From JBLXBZ01 sp048265185 (lineage in GTDB: Bacteria; Pseudomonadota; Alphaproteobacteria; Rhizobiales; Stappiaceae): a stretch of 53,652 nucleotides of DNA. The notes under the pieces are model-generated. The model had not been told where the DNA came from. It did no database searches and saw nothing but the letters and a program-made list of their open reading frames with translations. The translations under genes and the position numbers were made by a program. Shown here one piece after another: positions 6,512-14,905 of this stretch. The stretch's first letter is position 1; each line of letters starts with the position of its first letter. The DNA lies in assembly GCA_048265185.1 (NCBI GenBank), contig JBLXBZ010000013.1, forward strand, positions 1-53,652, read 5' to 3'.

Positions 6512-7990
6512 ATGCTTTCCCTGTCTATGATCGAGCGGGCCTTTGCCAGAATTTCTCCAGTTTGGGGCGTGCATCGATTGCATTCGAAAGCGTCTCTGGC
6601 ATTGGCGATGCAGGAGGCGCGAGGTTTTGACGCGGCTCGCATCGATCGGCGTACGGCTGGATGGAATGCGTCTAGCGGCGACGCCAATTCGGAGAATTCC
6701 GGGGCATTGGAGCTTGTGCGCCGTCGCAGCCGTGACCTCTGCCGCAACAATGAATGGGCGGGAGGTGCGAAACGTAAGCTTGCCGCCCATATGGTCGGAA
6801 CGGGCGTGAAGCCGCGCCCCCCTCGCGCCACAAAGGCGCGGGTTAAGGCTAAAGCGTCGGAGATCTGGTCCAGTTTTAATGAAACATGCGACCCGGCTGG
6901 GCGTACGACGTTTTATGGCATCCAAGCGCAGTTGGCCGGCGAGGTAGTGGAGAGCGGCGCGGCATTTCTGCGCTGGCATTTGCGAGACCCGGCGGAAGGC
7001 TTGGCTGTGCCTTTACAATGCGAAGTCCTTGAGCATGAGTTCCTGGATATTCGCAAGACAGAAGTTTTACCTGGCGGGAATGCTGTTGTCCAAGGGGTCG
7101 AGCATGATCCACAAGGTCGCCGTGTCGCATATTGGCTCTTCCCGGTTCATCCGGGCGAGGTGTCCAGCTTGTCGCGGAAACGGTTTTTGTCTGAACGGAT
7201 CCCGGCGAAATATATTGACCATGTGTTTCGCGTTGATCGTCCGGGGCAAGTTACGGGTGTCCCATGGTTTGCGCCGATCGCGCTGCGTTTGCGCGATACT
7301 GCGGATTATGAAGAAGCGGCCCTTGTTCGCAAGAAAATTGAAGCCTGTCTGACTGTTTTGGTCAGGAGGTCGGGTTCCGGTGCGCGGAATTTGGCGCAAG
7401 GTGCAGCTCAAAGCACTGACGGCAAGGGTCGCCGGTTAGAAAAAGTTAATCCCGGCATTATCGCTTATCTGGATGAAGCAGAGGAAATTTCCAGTTTCAA
7501 CCCGGCTCCAAGCGATGGCTACGCAGATCATCTGGACCAACAGCTTTTGGCGAGCGCGGCGGGTATCGGTCTGACATTTGAGCAATTCACGGGAAACCTA
7601 AGACACGTCAATTATTCGTCGATCCGGGAGGGAAAGCTGGATTTCTGGCAAGTTTTGGATCAGTGGCAGCAATTCATGCTGATCCCGCAGGTGTGCACTC
7701 CTGCGTGGCGACGGGTGATGCGCCTGGCTGGCCCGCGAGCCGGTGTGCCCGCTGATCTTGGATCAATCTGGAACATTCCGCGCCGTCCATGGGTGGACCC
7801 TCTCAAGGACGTGAAAGCTGAAGAGATCGAGTTGAAGCTCGGCCTTGAGTCCTGGGTCGATAAAGTTTCTGCGCGTGGGCATGACCCCGAAGAGCAGATC
7901 AATGAGATCGAGCAATATCAACCGCGTCTTTCGGCCCTTGGAACGGCGAATAAAAAACAAGCGGCGACTGCCACCCAAGGAGAGAAATAA
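6512..7990 (+). CDS. Portal protein, lambda family
   Basis: A 492-residue portal. The N-terminal region has the repeated Arg-rich helix RRRSRDLCRNNEWAGGA, and the middle shows the family pattern of beta strands and the VEHDPQGRRVAYW block. The second half has the GLTFEQFTGNLRHVNYSSIR segment that is highly typical of lambda gpB-like portals. It forms the dodecameric DNA gate at one vertex of the capsid and docks the terminase. It starts four bases after gpW. The Glu/Gln-rich tail (DPEEQINEIEQYQ) is also usual. Confidence 0.92.
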   Translation: MLSLSMIERAFARISPVWGVHRLHSKASLALAMQEARGFDAARIDRRTAGWNASSGDANSENSGALELVRRRSRDLCRNNEWAGGAKRKLAAHMVGTGVKPRPPRATKARVKAKASEIWSSFNETCDPAGRTTFYGIQAQLAGEVVESGAAFLRWHLRDPAEGLAVPLQCEVLEHEFLDIRKTEVLPGGNAVVQGVEHDPQGRRVAYWLFPVHPGEVSSLSRKRFLSERIPAKYIDHVFRVDRPGQVTGVPWFAPIALRLRDTADYEEAALVRKKIEACLTVLVRRSGSGARNLAQGAAQSTDGKGRRLEKVNPGIIAYLDEAEEISSFNPAPSDGYADHLDQQLLASAAGIGLTFEQFTGNLRHVNYSSIREGKLDFWQVLDQWQQFMLIPQVCTPAWRRVMRLAGPRAGVPADLGSIWNIPRRPWVDPLKDVKAEEIELKLGLESWVDKVSARGHDPEEQINEIEQYQPRLSALGTANKKQAATATQGEK

Positions 7991-7991
7991 A

Positions 7992-10028
7992 ATGCCAAAG
8001 ACAGCCATGGAAGAGGCGGGGATGCCAGCGCAAACGCGTCTGGCGCCGATTGCGAAGCCTGATGCAGACGCGCGGACAATGGATGTGATTTGGACGGCTG
8101 GCGCGAGCGTGCGTCGCCGACGGCGTACATACTCCGATGGCGTTCAGGTTTACGACGAAGAACTCGTGGTCAGCGATAAGGCCATTGATCTTGCTCGCAT
8201 GAAGGCTGGAGCGCCCGTTTTGGATAGCCATTCAGCATGGTCGACGCGCTCTCAAATCGCAGTTGTCGATGACGTTTGGCTCTCAGATGGCAAAGCATAC
8301 GCGCGTATCAAATTCCCGTCAGAAGGAGTCGATGAACAATCGGATCGTGTGTTCGCACTCGCCAGCGAAGGGATAATTCGGAACATTTCGGTTGGCTATT
8401 CGATCGACAAGGTTCGGGTGGTCGAGCCCAAGGAAGAAGCTGGCGTTACGCGTTGGGTTGTTGAGCGTTGGACGCCTCACGAAATCAGTTTCGTGACAAT
8501 CCCTGCAGATCCGGATGCGCAGGTCCAAGGCCAAAGAAGCGCAGTCGATCTTTTCCCAATTGAGTTTTTGAACAGGGCGAGCGCCCCCCTTGAGGAGATT
8601 TCTACAATGCCAAAACCTACCGACCAACCCAATACGGGGCCAAATGAGGTGGAGCGCGAAAATATTGACGGTGACCGCCAAGAGACGCGTTCTAACAATA
8701 CGCCGCTCGCCGCCCACGCTGAAAACGTCGCCACGCAAACGATTAGCTGGACCGCAAGTGATATTCGTAAAATAGGAGAAGCTGCGCGGTTGTTTGGGCT
8801 GGATGAGCGCGCCGGGATCGATGTATTGGAGCGTGCGGATAATGTTGATCATGCGCGCGATCTATTGCAGGCCGAAGCTGTAAAGGCGCAAGAGCGGGAA
8901 GCCCCGCGCCAAACGCCACATGTCCGTGTTTTGGTGGATGAAGGCGACACGCGCCGGGAGGCGGTGGAATGCGCCGTTCTCCACCGCGCCACGCCGTCAG
9001 AAGTTACATTGACCGACGCCGCGCGCGAGTTTCGTGGAATGAAGCTCATGGAAATTGGCCGCTCGTATATCGAGGATACGCAAGGCGTCAGGTTGCGAGG
9101 GATGTCTTCGCAAGAGTTGGCTGGTGTGTTGTTAGGGTTGTCATCGCGCGCTGGAATGATGTCTACAAGCGACTTCCCCAACCTTTTGGCGAATGTGGTC
9201 TCCAAGCGCCTGCGCGACACCTATGGCGCGGCCGAACAGGGGTGGCGCAAGTTTTGCCGTCAATCCAACGCGCCTGATTTCAAAGAAAAAGCAGTCATGC
9301 AATTGGCTGGTATCCCTGAATTGCGCAAGATCAGGGAAGGTCAGGAATATACATATGCGACACTTTCAGAATCTGTCGAGAAATACGCACTTGCGACATA
9401 TGGCCGAAAGATCGCCATTACGCGTCAGACGTTGATCAATGACGATATGGGCGCATTCGACCGGTTGCCGTCTTTATTTGGCCGCGCTGCAGCCGAATTG
9501 GAGAATGACGTTGTTTGGGGGATCTTCACGTCGAATCCGGTAATGGGCGACGGCAAGCCTTTGTTCCACGCGGACCACGGCAACCTTGCAGGTTCGGGCG
9601 GGGATGTATCAGAGACGACTATCGAAGCGGCTGAGATCGCGATGGGCGCGCATCTGGACGCTGCGAAAAAGCCTCTCAATCTGTCCCCAAGGTTTATTGC
9701 GATCACCCAAAAGCGGCGGGTCGCCACCATGAAGCTGTTGGGGAGCATCACTGCGGCCAAAAGCGGCGACGTGAATGTTTACCAAGGCGCGTTTGAACCT
9801 GTTGTTGAAAATCGGTTGAAGCCTGAAGCAGGGACGCAGCCCTGGTTCATGATCACGGATCCGGCGCGTTGGGACACGATCGAATATTCGTACCTTGAGG
9901 GCGAAGAGGGGCTCTATACGGAGGAGCGTATTGGCTTCGACGTGGACGGGATTGAAATCAAGGGGCGTTTGGACTTTGCAGCTAAAGCTATTGATTGGCG
10001 CGGCCTTTGGAAAAATCCCGGGAACTGA
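7992..10028 (+). CDS. Prohead protease / major capsid protein fusion
   Basis: A 678-residue protein; the ATG at 7992 follows AAGGAGAG at 7977-7984. Residues 1-200 are an S78/U35-type prohead protease: H80 in DSHSAW, S133 in the NISVGYS strand, and the WTPHEISFVTIPAD block that ends these domains. Residues about 205-330 are charged and low in complexity, like a scaffold or delta region. Residues about 370-678 are the coat domain, with LRDTYG, YGRKIAITRQTLINDD and a GKPLFHADHGN motif typical of Mu/HK97-fold capsids. A well placed internal start at 8607 (Met206) could give a capsid-only product. Protease-capsid fusions are known in alphaproteobacterial phages. Confidence 0.92.
   Translation: MPKTAMEEAGMPAQTRLAPIAKPDADARTMDVIWTAGASVRRRRRTYSDGVQVYDEELVVSDKAIDLARMKAGAPVLDSHSAWSTRSQIAVVDDVWLSDGKAYARIKFPSEGVDEQSDRVFALASEGIIRNISVGYSIDKVRVVEPKEEAGVTRWVVERWTPHEISFVTIPADPDAQVQGQRSAVDLFPIEFLNRASAPLEEISTMPKPTDQPNTGPNEVERENIDGDRQETRSNNTPLAAHAENVATQTISWTASDIRKIGEAARLFGLDERAGIDVLERADNVDHARDLLQAEAVKAQEREAPRQTPHVRVLVDEGDTRREAVECAVLHRATPSEVTLTDAAREFRGMKLMEIGRSYIEDTQGVRLRGMSSQELAGVLLGLSSRAGMMSTSDFPNLLANVVSKRLRDTYGAAEQGWRKFCRQSNAPDFKEKAVMQLAGIPELRKIREGQEYTYATLSESVEKYALATYGRKIAITRQTLINDDMGAFDRLPSLFGRAAAELENDVVWGIFTSNPVMGDGKPLFHADHGNLAGSGGDVSETTIEAAEIAMGAHLDAAKKPLNLSPRFIAITQKRRVATMKLLGSITAAKSGDVNVYQGAFEPVVENRLKPEAGTQPWFMITDPARWDTIEYSYLEGEEGLYTEERIGFDVDGIEIKGRLDFAAKAIDWRGLWKNPGN
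8592..8609 (+). promoter_or_regulatory. Internal ribosome binding site and in-frame ATG inside the protease-capsid gene
   Basis: GAGGAG at 8592-8597 is followed after nine bases by ATG at 8607, in frame with the main gene. It falls exactly at the junction of protease and scaffold/capsid regions and would give a 473-residue protein. This recalls nested starts such as lambda C/Nu3. Confidence 0.5.
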
Positions 10029-10058
10029 TTCCGGTTAGCTATCCGCCAATTTTATTTC

Positions 10059-10079
10059 GGGGCTTTTTGGCCCTTTTTT
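10059..10079 (+). terminator. Short terminator-like hairpin before the DUF2190 gene
   Basis: GGGC at 10060-10063 pairs with GCCC at 10070-10073, with a G-T pair extending it, followed by six T. The stem is short, so termination may be partial. It separates the capsid gene from the next gene by 66 bases, unlike the tight packing elsewhere. Confidence 0.5.
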
Positions 10080-10093
10080 CATGGAGAATTCAG

Positions 10094-10423
10094 ATGAAAA
10101 ATTATGTCCAAAAAGGCGAGCGGATGGTGGCTATAGCGCCATCCGGCGGGGTTACGTCAGGCGACTTGATAATTGTCGGCGCTGTCGCGGGCGTTGCGGA
10201 GACCTCTGCGCTCGAAGGCGAAGAAGTTGTGATTGTTTGCGATGGCGTGTTCAGCCTGAAGAAAGCGGCGGTGGCGGTTGCGCAAGGAGCCAAACTTTAT
10301 TGGGTGAGCGCTGACAAGAATGTAACAACGACGGCGAGCGGCAACACATTGATCGGCCGTGCATGGTCGGCAGCGGCAGAAGACGCCGCCGTCGCCGACG
10401 TGAAGTTGACGACGGCGAACTGA
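10094..10423 (+). CDS. DUF2190 family capsid decoration (cement) protein
   Basis: A 109-residue protein with the DUF2190 pattern: a KNYVQKGE opening, GGVTSGDLIIVG, EGEEVVIVCDGVFSL and GAKLYW, ending with GNTLIGRAWSAA. These small beta-rich proteins bind the outer capsid and stabilise it. The ATG at 10094 has GGAG at 10083-10086. It follows the capsid gene, as usual, but is separated by a terminator-like hairpin, which may set its level independently. Confidence 0.85.
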   Translation: MKNYVQKGERMVAIAPSGGVTSGDLIIVGAVAGVAETSALEGEEVVIVCDGVFSLKKAAVAVAQGAKLYWVSADKNVTTTASGNTLIGRAWSAAAEDAAVADVKLTTAN

Positions 10424-10428
10424 CCGTG

Positions 10429-10821
10429 ATGAGCGTCTTTGATCGTGCTATGGGGGCGCTGGACCGTCATTTCGGCGAAGCGGTCCTCTTGTCCCCGGTT
10501 GTTAAAGCGTCGCGGACAGGGCCTACAGCAGACCCAGACCGCCCGGAAGCGGAAATTTGGGGGGTGTATGTTGAGACATTCGCGCAAATACCTCATCTGG
10601 GCCGGAATGATCGAGATGGCGCGGGGGCGACGGAGCTTGGCTCTCATCCAGCGGCGTTGACCATTTCTGCGGTGACGGCGCGCTCTCTCCAATATGATAT
10701 TAAAAAAGGCGACTTGATCACTCTGGTCTCACGGGAAAAGCAAGATTGCTTTGCGGTCGATAGCGTGCAGCCGACCGATCTTGGCGATCAGACGCTGCGC
10801 CTTGTCAGGAGCCCGCAATGA
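10429..10821 (+). CDS. Probable head-tail connector protein (gpFII-like position)
   Basis: A 130-residue protein starting at the ATG at 10429, five bases after the DUF2190 stop. Its profile is beta-rich, with a central segment rich in Asp and Gly, and it ends GDQTLRLVRSPQ. Size and place, between the decoration protein and the tail completion gene, match the head-tail joining proteins that close the neck. The sequence alone does not prove the family. Translation is probably coupled, since no strong ribosome binding site is visible. Confidence 0.55.
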   Translation: MSVFDRAMGALDRHFGEAVLLSPVVKASRTGPTADPDRPEAEIWGVYVETFAQIPHLGRNDRDGAGATELGSHPAALTISAVTARSLQYDIKKGDLITLVSREKQDCFAVDSVQPTDLGDQTLRLVRSPQ

Positions 10822-11588
10822 GTCTTGCTAATTTGGCCATCCGTAATTGCGTATGCCGGGCGTTGCTTGAGGCGAAGACACTTGCTGGAGAGCGTATTGC
10901 GGATTCTGAGCTTTCTCCAATCGAAGATTTGATCAAGGAACAGCGTACGCCGATCGTTGTCGTCAGCATTGATGGTGGTGAAAGCGGCGACGAGCGAGCG
11001 CTTAACGGCGCGTCGAGTCGATTGTCGCTTATTATTGAGATCGCTCTTGCCGCCCGTGTTGAAATCGATGGTGGGGAGGGGGAGAAAATCGCCATTCACC
11101 CGGCGGACGGTGGCGGTGAGGATATCCTGAACCTCCTTTGGTATGAAATCATTATGGCGTTGTCGTCGCCGTCGGGCGGCGCGTGGTCGGATTTGTTGCG
11201 GATGTTTGATCTTGCCTCTGACCAAGCTATCCGCGAGCGGTGCAAGTGGGTGCGCGGCGGTGACACGGAGCATGGACTGGAGCTAGCCAGCCGCACATAT
11301 CGTATTGAGGTCGCGCCGATCGATGACCCGCTTGTAAGCAGAGATCTTGACGTTGCGCCGTGGTCTCGGCTCCTCGCCTTGTTTGACGGGGTGACGGATC
11401 TAGCTCCCACGGGCCGTGCTATCCGAAAATTAGTTAGCCGCAACGATGGGCTTGCTGATTGGCGCCGGGATCAAGCACGTCTTGGCGTCGATGATGACGT
11501 CATTCGTGACCTTGGCGTCGCGCCTCCATATGAAACGCCGGAAAACCCAACGATAGTCAGTGATATTTCTATTGGAGGCGCGCCATGA
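10818..11588 (+). CDS. Phage structural protein of the neck/tail-completion region, unassigned
   Basis: A 256-residue protein whose ATG overlaps the previous stop (ATGA), so it is translationally coupled. The N-terminal half (about residues 1-170) is compact and mixed alpha/beta, like tail terminator proteins that cap the tube. The C-terminal 80 residues, with the WSRLLALFDGV and LADWRRDQA segments, look like an added helical domain. I do not recognise a family. Its place just before the baseplate genes fits tail completion. Confidence 0.55.
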   Translation: MSLANLAIRNCVCRALLEAKTLAGERIADSELSPIEDLIKEQRTPIVVVSIDGGESGDERALNGASSRLSLIIEIALAARVEIDGGEGEKIAIHPADGGGEDILNLLWYEIIMALSSPSGGAWSDLLRMFDLASDQAIRERCKWVRGGDTEHGLELASRTYRIEVAPIDDPLVSRDLDVAPWSRLLALFDGVTDLAPTGRAIRKLVSRNDGLADWRRDQARLGVDDDVIRDLGVAPPYETPENPTIVSDISIGGAP

Positions 11589-12070
11589 GTATTGCCATGG
11601 ATATTTCAGACCTGCGCCGCGAGGTGGCGGCGCAAGCTGAGGAAATCAATCGATTGCGGCATCGATCCGCCAAGACGGTGCGCTATGGGACTGTTGAGGC
11701 TGTCGATTTGGACCGTAAGCGTGTGCGGTTATTGATCAGCGACCCGGACGGCGGAGATAAAGTTCTTGGCCCATGGCGTCCGTGGTCAGAGCATGCTGGC
11801 GCTATCAAATCATGGGCTCCGCCGTCGGTTGGCCAGCAGATGATTTTATTCTCGCCGAATGGAGACTTGAGCGTTGGCTTTCACCTCCCGGCGACATTTT
11901 CGGAGCAAAATGCCGCGCCAAGTGAGCGACCAGAAACGTATCGCGTTGAAATTGGTGGAGCCTCGATTGAGTTGTCCGCGCGCGAAATTGTTTTTTCGAT
12001 TGACGGTACGTCATTAAAATTGACAGCCGATGGACTGAGCGCCGTCGCCGATGATTACGAGTTTGAGTGA
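11585..12070 (+). CDS. V: Baseplate assembly protein V (spike), P2 gpV family
   Basis: A 161-residue protein that starts inside the previous stop. After a short helical N-terminus (DLRREVAAQAEEINRLRHR), residues about 30-115 form the OB-fold of gpV: RYGTVEAVD, WRPWSEHAGAIKSWAPPSVGQQ and FSPNGDLSVGF. The C-terminus repeats short beta strands (VEIGGASIEL, EIVFSIDG, LKLTADG) that make the trimeric membrane-piercing helix. It is followed by a PAAR-like tip gene, consistent with a needle complex. Confidence 0.9.
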   Translation: MSIAMDISDLRREVAAQAEEINRLRHRSAKTVRYGTVEAVDLDRKRVRLLISDPDGGDKVLGPWRPWSEHAGAIKSWAPPSVGQQMILFSPNGDLSVGFHLPATFSEQNAAPSERPETYRVEIGGASIELSAREIVFSIDGTSLKLTADGLSAVADDYEFE

Positions 12071-12342
12071 TGCCGGGGATCGCATGTGTAGACGTTGATC
12101 AAGCAGGCGGCGTGCAGCTGGGTGGCGGTCAGTCGATATTCCGGGTGCGAGGCAATTTGGTGGTTGTTCTGGGCGATGCGGTTGAGCCGCATTTTCCATT
12201 CACTCCGCCGCATGCGCCAGCGCCATATATGGCGGAGGCGACCAGTCGCTTCCGAATTTGCGGCATCCCGGTTTGCCGAGCAGGCCACGCGGCGGACTGC
12301 GGACATACGACAAGCGGGCGAGCATTTTTCAAAATCCCTTGA
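12070..12342 (+). CDS. PAAR-like spike tip protein
   Basis: A 90-residue protein starting at the ATG at 12070, which overlaps the V stop (TGATG). The C-terminal half carries a PAAR-type arrangement: GIPVCRAGHAADCGH followed by TSGRAFFKI, with His and Cys residues placed to bind the metal at the tip. PAAR proteins sharpen the gpV spike. The N-terminal half has a short beta-rich cap. A separate PAAR gene directly after V is common in P2-like phages of Proteobacteria. Confidence 0.75.
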   Translation: MPGIACVDVDQAGGVQLGGGQSIFRVRGNLVVVLGDAVEPHFPFTPPHAPAPYMAEATSRFRICGIPVCRAGHAADCGHTTSGRAFFKIP

Positions 12343-12354
12343 AGGGAAGCAGTT

Positions 12355-12753
12355 ATGTCAGAACTGGAAGCGGTTGGGATAGACGCCCAGACCGGACGGG
12401 TTTTGCGTGGATGGGACCATGTCTTGCAATCCACCAACAGGTTGTTTTCCACCTCCCATTTTTCCCGCGTTATGCGGCCTCATGTGGGCACATTTGTGCC
12501 GCGTTTGCTTGGGGCGCTGGTGAACCCGCGACAGGTGCAGAGATTTCGTTGGGCCGTCAGCATGGGGCTGTTGCTGTTTGAGCCGCGTTTCGCGCCGACG
12601 CGTGTTGATTTGGTGGCGTTGGATCGCACCGGGCGCACCGGTTGGATAATTGAAGGTGTTTACTATCCGCGCGGTCATAAGGGCGATTTTACAGGTGGTG
12701 AGCGCCGCAGCATTGACCTTTCAGGATTGTTTGCGGATGGAGCCGGCGGATGA
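12355..12753 (+). CDS. W: Baseplate wedge protein W (gp25-like)
   Basis: A 132-residue member of the GPW/gp25 group. It shows the opening (IDAQTGRVLRGWDHVLQS), the RVMRPHVGT segment and the conserved PTRVDLVALD strand near the C-terminus. gp25-like proteins form the core bundle of the baseplate wedge and initiate sheath polymerisation. The ATG is preceded by GAAGGGAAG, and its stop overlaps the J start. Confidence 0.85.
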   Translation: MSELEAVGIDAQTGRVLRGWDHVLQSTNRLFSTSHFSRVMRPHVGTFVPRLLGALVNPRQVQRFRWAVSMGLLLFEPRFAPTRVDLVALDRTGRTGWIIEGVYYPRGHKGDFTGGERRSIDLSGLFADGAGG

Positions 12754-13631
12754 CTTACGCCCCGACTGTGGTTGATTTATCGCGTTTGTCGCCGCCGGAT
12801 ATTGTCGAAAAGTTAGACTTTGAAGCCATCGTCGCGGAGATGAAGACTGATTTTCTGACGCGGTTTCCAACCTATGACGTTGAAAATCTGGAAACCGACA
12901 CCGCTATCCTGATTTTTCAAAGCTGCGCTTATCGTGAGTTGTTAATTCGAGCTCGCATAAATCATGCGGCGGAAGCACTCTTGATCGCGAAGGCGGGAGG
13001 GACTGACCTTGATCACCTTGGCGCAGGCTTTGGCGTTACGCGGTTGGTTTTGAAGCCGGCAGATGGCGAGAGCCCGGCGGTGATGGAGACGGATGAGCGA
13101 TTCCGGCGGCGCATCCAACTGGCGCCTGAAGCTTTTTCCATGGGCGGCCCGCGCGGTGCTTATATTTTCCACGGGCTTACCATTGATCCCAGCGTGCATG
13201 ATTGTTGGGCGTGGCAAGTGGCGCCCGGCCGCGTTGAGGTTGTTGTTGCGGCCGCGAATGGCGGGGCAATATCGGATGACGTTATTGCGCGATTGGTGGA
13301 TTTATACGCATTTGAAGATAAGACGCCGCTGACTGACAGTGTTGCTGTGAAGCGTGCGGATGAGATTTTTTACAGTGTGAGCGCAACGCTTGTTTTGCCG
13401 CGTGGTCCTGATCCTGAGGCCGTAAAAGCGGAGGCTGAAGCGGCGCTGGCGGCATATGCAGCGGAGCGAGACCGGATAGGTCATGGCGTTTACATGGTGG
13501 GGATCGATGCGGCTTTGAAGGTGGGCGGGGTGGAGACAGTGCGCCGCGACGCTCCCGTGGAGGATCTCGTTGTGAATGACAGCCAGATTGCTCGTTTTAA
13601 CGGGGCGCATTTAGACGTTGAGGTGATCTGA
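12750..13631 (+). CDS. J: Baseplate protein J (wedge), P2 gpJ family
   Basis: A 293-residue protein overlapping W by four bases. Typical gpJ landmarks: an N-terminal domain with PPDIVEKLDFEAIVAEM, the ETDTAILIFQSCAYRELLIR helix, the LDHLGAGFGVTRL turn, an ETDERFRRRI helix and a GPRGAYIFHGL segment; the C-terminal domain ends with YMVGIDAALKVGGVE. It forms the wedge that links the W ring to the fibres through protein I. Confidence 0.9.
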   Translation: MTYAPTVVDLSRLSPPDIVEKLDFEAIVAEMKTDFLTRFPTYDVENLETDTAILIFQSCAYRELLIRARINHAAEALLIAKAGGTDLDHLGAGFGVTRLVLKPADGESPAVMETDERFRRRIQLAPEAFSMGGPRGAYIFHGLTIDPSVHDCWAWQVAPGRVEVVVAAANGGAISDDVIARLVDLYAFEDKTPLTDSVAVKRADEIFYSVSATLVLPRGPDPEAVKAEAEAALAAYAAERDRIGHGVYMVGIDAALKVGGVETVRRDAPVEDLVVNDSQIARFNGAHLDVEVI

Positions 13632-14905
13632 TGGTGAATATTCCGTCATTGTTGCCGGAGGCGTCATCTTCAGCGTTCGAGCAGGCTCTGGAGCAATCAT
13701 CAGCTCGTATCGGTGACGTGCCTGTCAAAATTAAAAGTTTATCCCGGCCGATGGAAGCGCCAAGTGCTTTTCTGCCCTGGTTGGCGCAAGGCGTTTCGGT
13801 GGATGTTTGGCCGCGCCGATGGGACGAGACCGCGCAGCGCGAGGCTATCCGGGGTAGTTTGCCGCTCCATAAAATTAAGGGATCGGCCGCGGCGATCCGG
13901 GAGTTGATACGGCAAGCAGGGGGGGCGGTTAAGCGCTTTGACCGCCCGCCGTCGAATGCGTTTGTTGGCGCTAATTTTACCGACGATGATCGCGCCGCAT
14001 GGTTGGCGCATTATCCTGAGTTGCGAATATATCCATTTCGCGACAAATCTAAACAGCCGTATAGCTTTTTTGCGGGTAAGTCATTTGCTGGCGTTGCGCG
14101 GGGGCCAAGGGCGGCCGCGTTGATCCCGTCAACGGCGGGAAACCGGGCAGGGCGGCGGGCGTTTCTGCATGATCGCGGTGTGGAGACGCCGCTGAATGTT
14201 ACGGTTGTCACGGCCGTGGAAGAAGATCGCATCGCCGTTCGGGAAGAAACAATACAGCTTAAAATTTTTAAACCGTTTACTTTCGCCGCGAATGTCATCG
14301 CCAGCGCCGCCACAGGAAAGAAGTTCGCCGGTGGCGGGGTTGGTAAATCAACTGTCACGCTGTCGCAGTCGGCCGCTTACGCCGCCATTAAGGGCGATCG
14401 TAAGCGTTTGACTGTTTCCCCTGGCGCAACGCCGATCGACCCTACGCCTGTGGAGCGTCAAGGTCGGGGTTTCCTGCCAAAATATAAATTTTTTACTGGC
14501 GTTTCATGCGTTGGGGCAGGGCGTTACGCCACGCCGTCGACCGCTTATCTGAGGATTTATGACGTTGTTTGGCTGTATGAGCCGGGACGTCACGTGCCGC
14601 CGCGACGCGGCCGGTTTTTTTCCGGCGTTACGCGGCTGGGGCGTCCAGCCTATACGGCGGACGTGAAAGTCTCGGTGAGACGTGCGCCGGGCGTTCGGAA
14701 GTTGTTCGCTGGAGGGTATGTTAACTCCAGTCATACCTATCCAGCTGACCGGTCGAGATTGGACGACATTCTTCACGCCGCGGCGTCCGGGCAATCGTTA
14801 CGAGACAAAATAACATTGAATATCAATTGCATGGAGATCGTTCGAGCCAGCGTTAACAGCCTGTGCGGAAGTGTGATCTGTGGGGACCAAGTGGAGACGC
14901 AATAA
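13631..14905 (+). CDS. I: Tail protein I, P2 gpI family, with a long C-terminal extension
   Basis: A 424-residue protein. Residues 1-100 match gpI: LLPEASSSAFEQALEQ, WLAQGVSVDVWPRRWDE and a KIKGSAAAIRELIR helix. P2 gpI is only about 176 residues, so about 240 residues are added here. The extension contains repeated beta segments (KKFAGGGVGKS, GRFFSGVTRLGR, KLFAGGYVNSS) that resemble each other and may be adaptor domains for the fibre. It starts in the stop of J and its stop overlaps the next ATG. Confidence 0.8.
   Translation: MVNIPSLLPEASSSAFEQALEQSSARIGDVPVKIKSLSRPMEAPSAFLPWLAQGVSVDVWPRRWDETAQREAIRGSLPLHKIKGSAAAIRELIRQAGGAVKRFDRPPSNAFVGANFTDDDRAAWLAHYPELRIYPFRDKSKQPYSFFAGKSFAGVARGPRAAALIPSTAGNRAGRRAFLHDRGVETPLNVTVVTAVEEDRIAVREETIQLKIFKPFTFAANVIASAATGKKFAGGGVGKSTVTLSQSAAYAAIKGDRKRLTVSPGATPIDPTPVERQGRGFLPKYKFFTGVSCVGAGRYATPSTAYLRIYDVVWLYEPGRHVPPRRGRFFSGVTRLGRPAYTADVKVSVRRAPGVRKLFAGGYVNSSHTYPADRSRLDDILHAAASGQSLRDKITLNINCMEIVRASVNSLCGSVICGDQVETQ

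Noticed and set aside
7845..7991. N-terminal extension of the protease-capsid gene overlapping the portal gene
   Set aside because: It overlaps the end of the portal gene completely, while the ATG at 7992 has a strong AAGGAG site.
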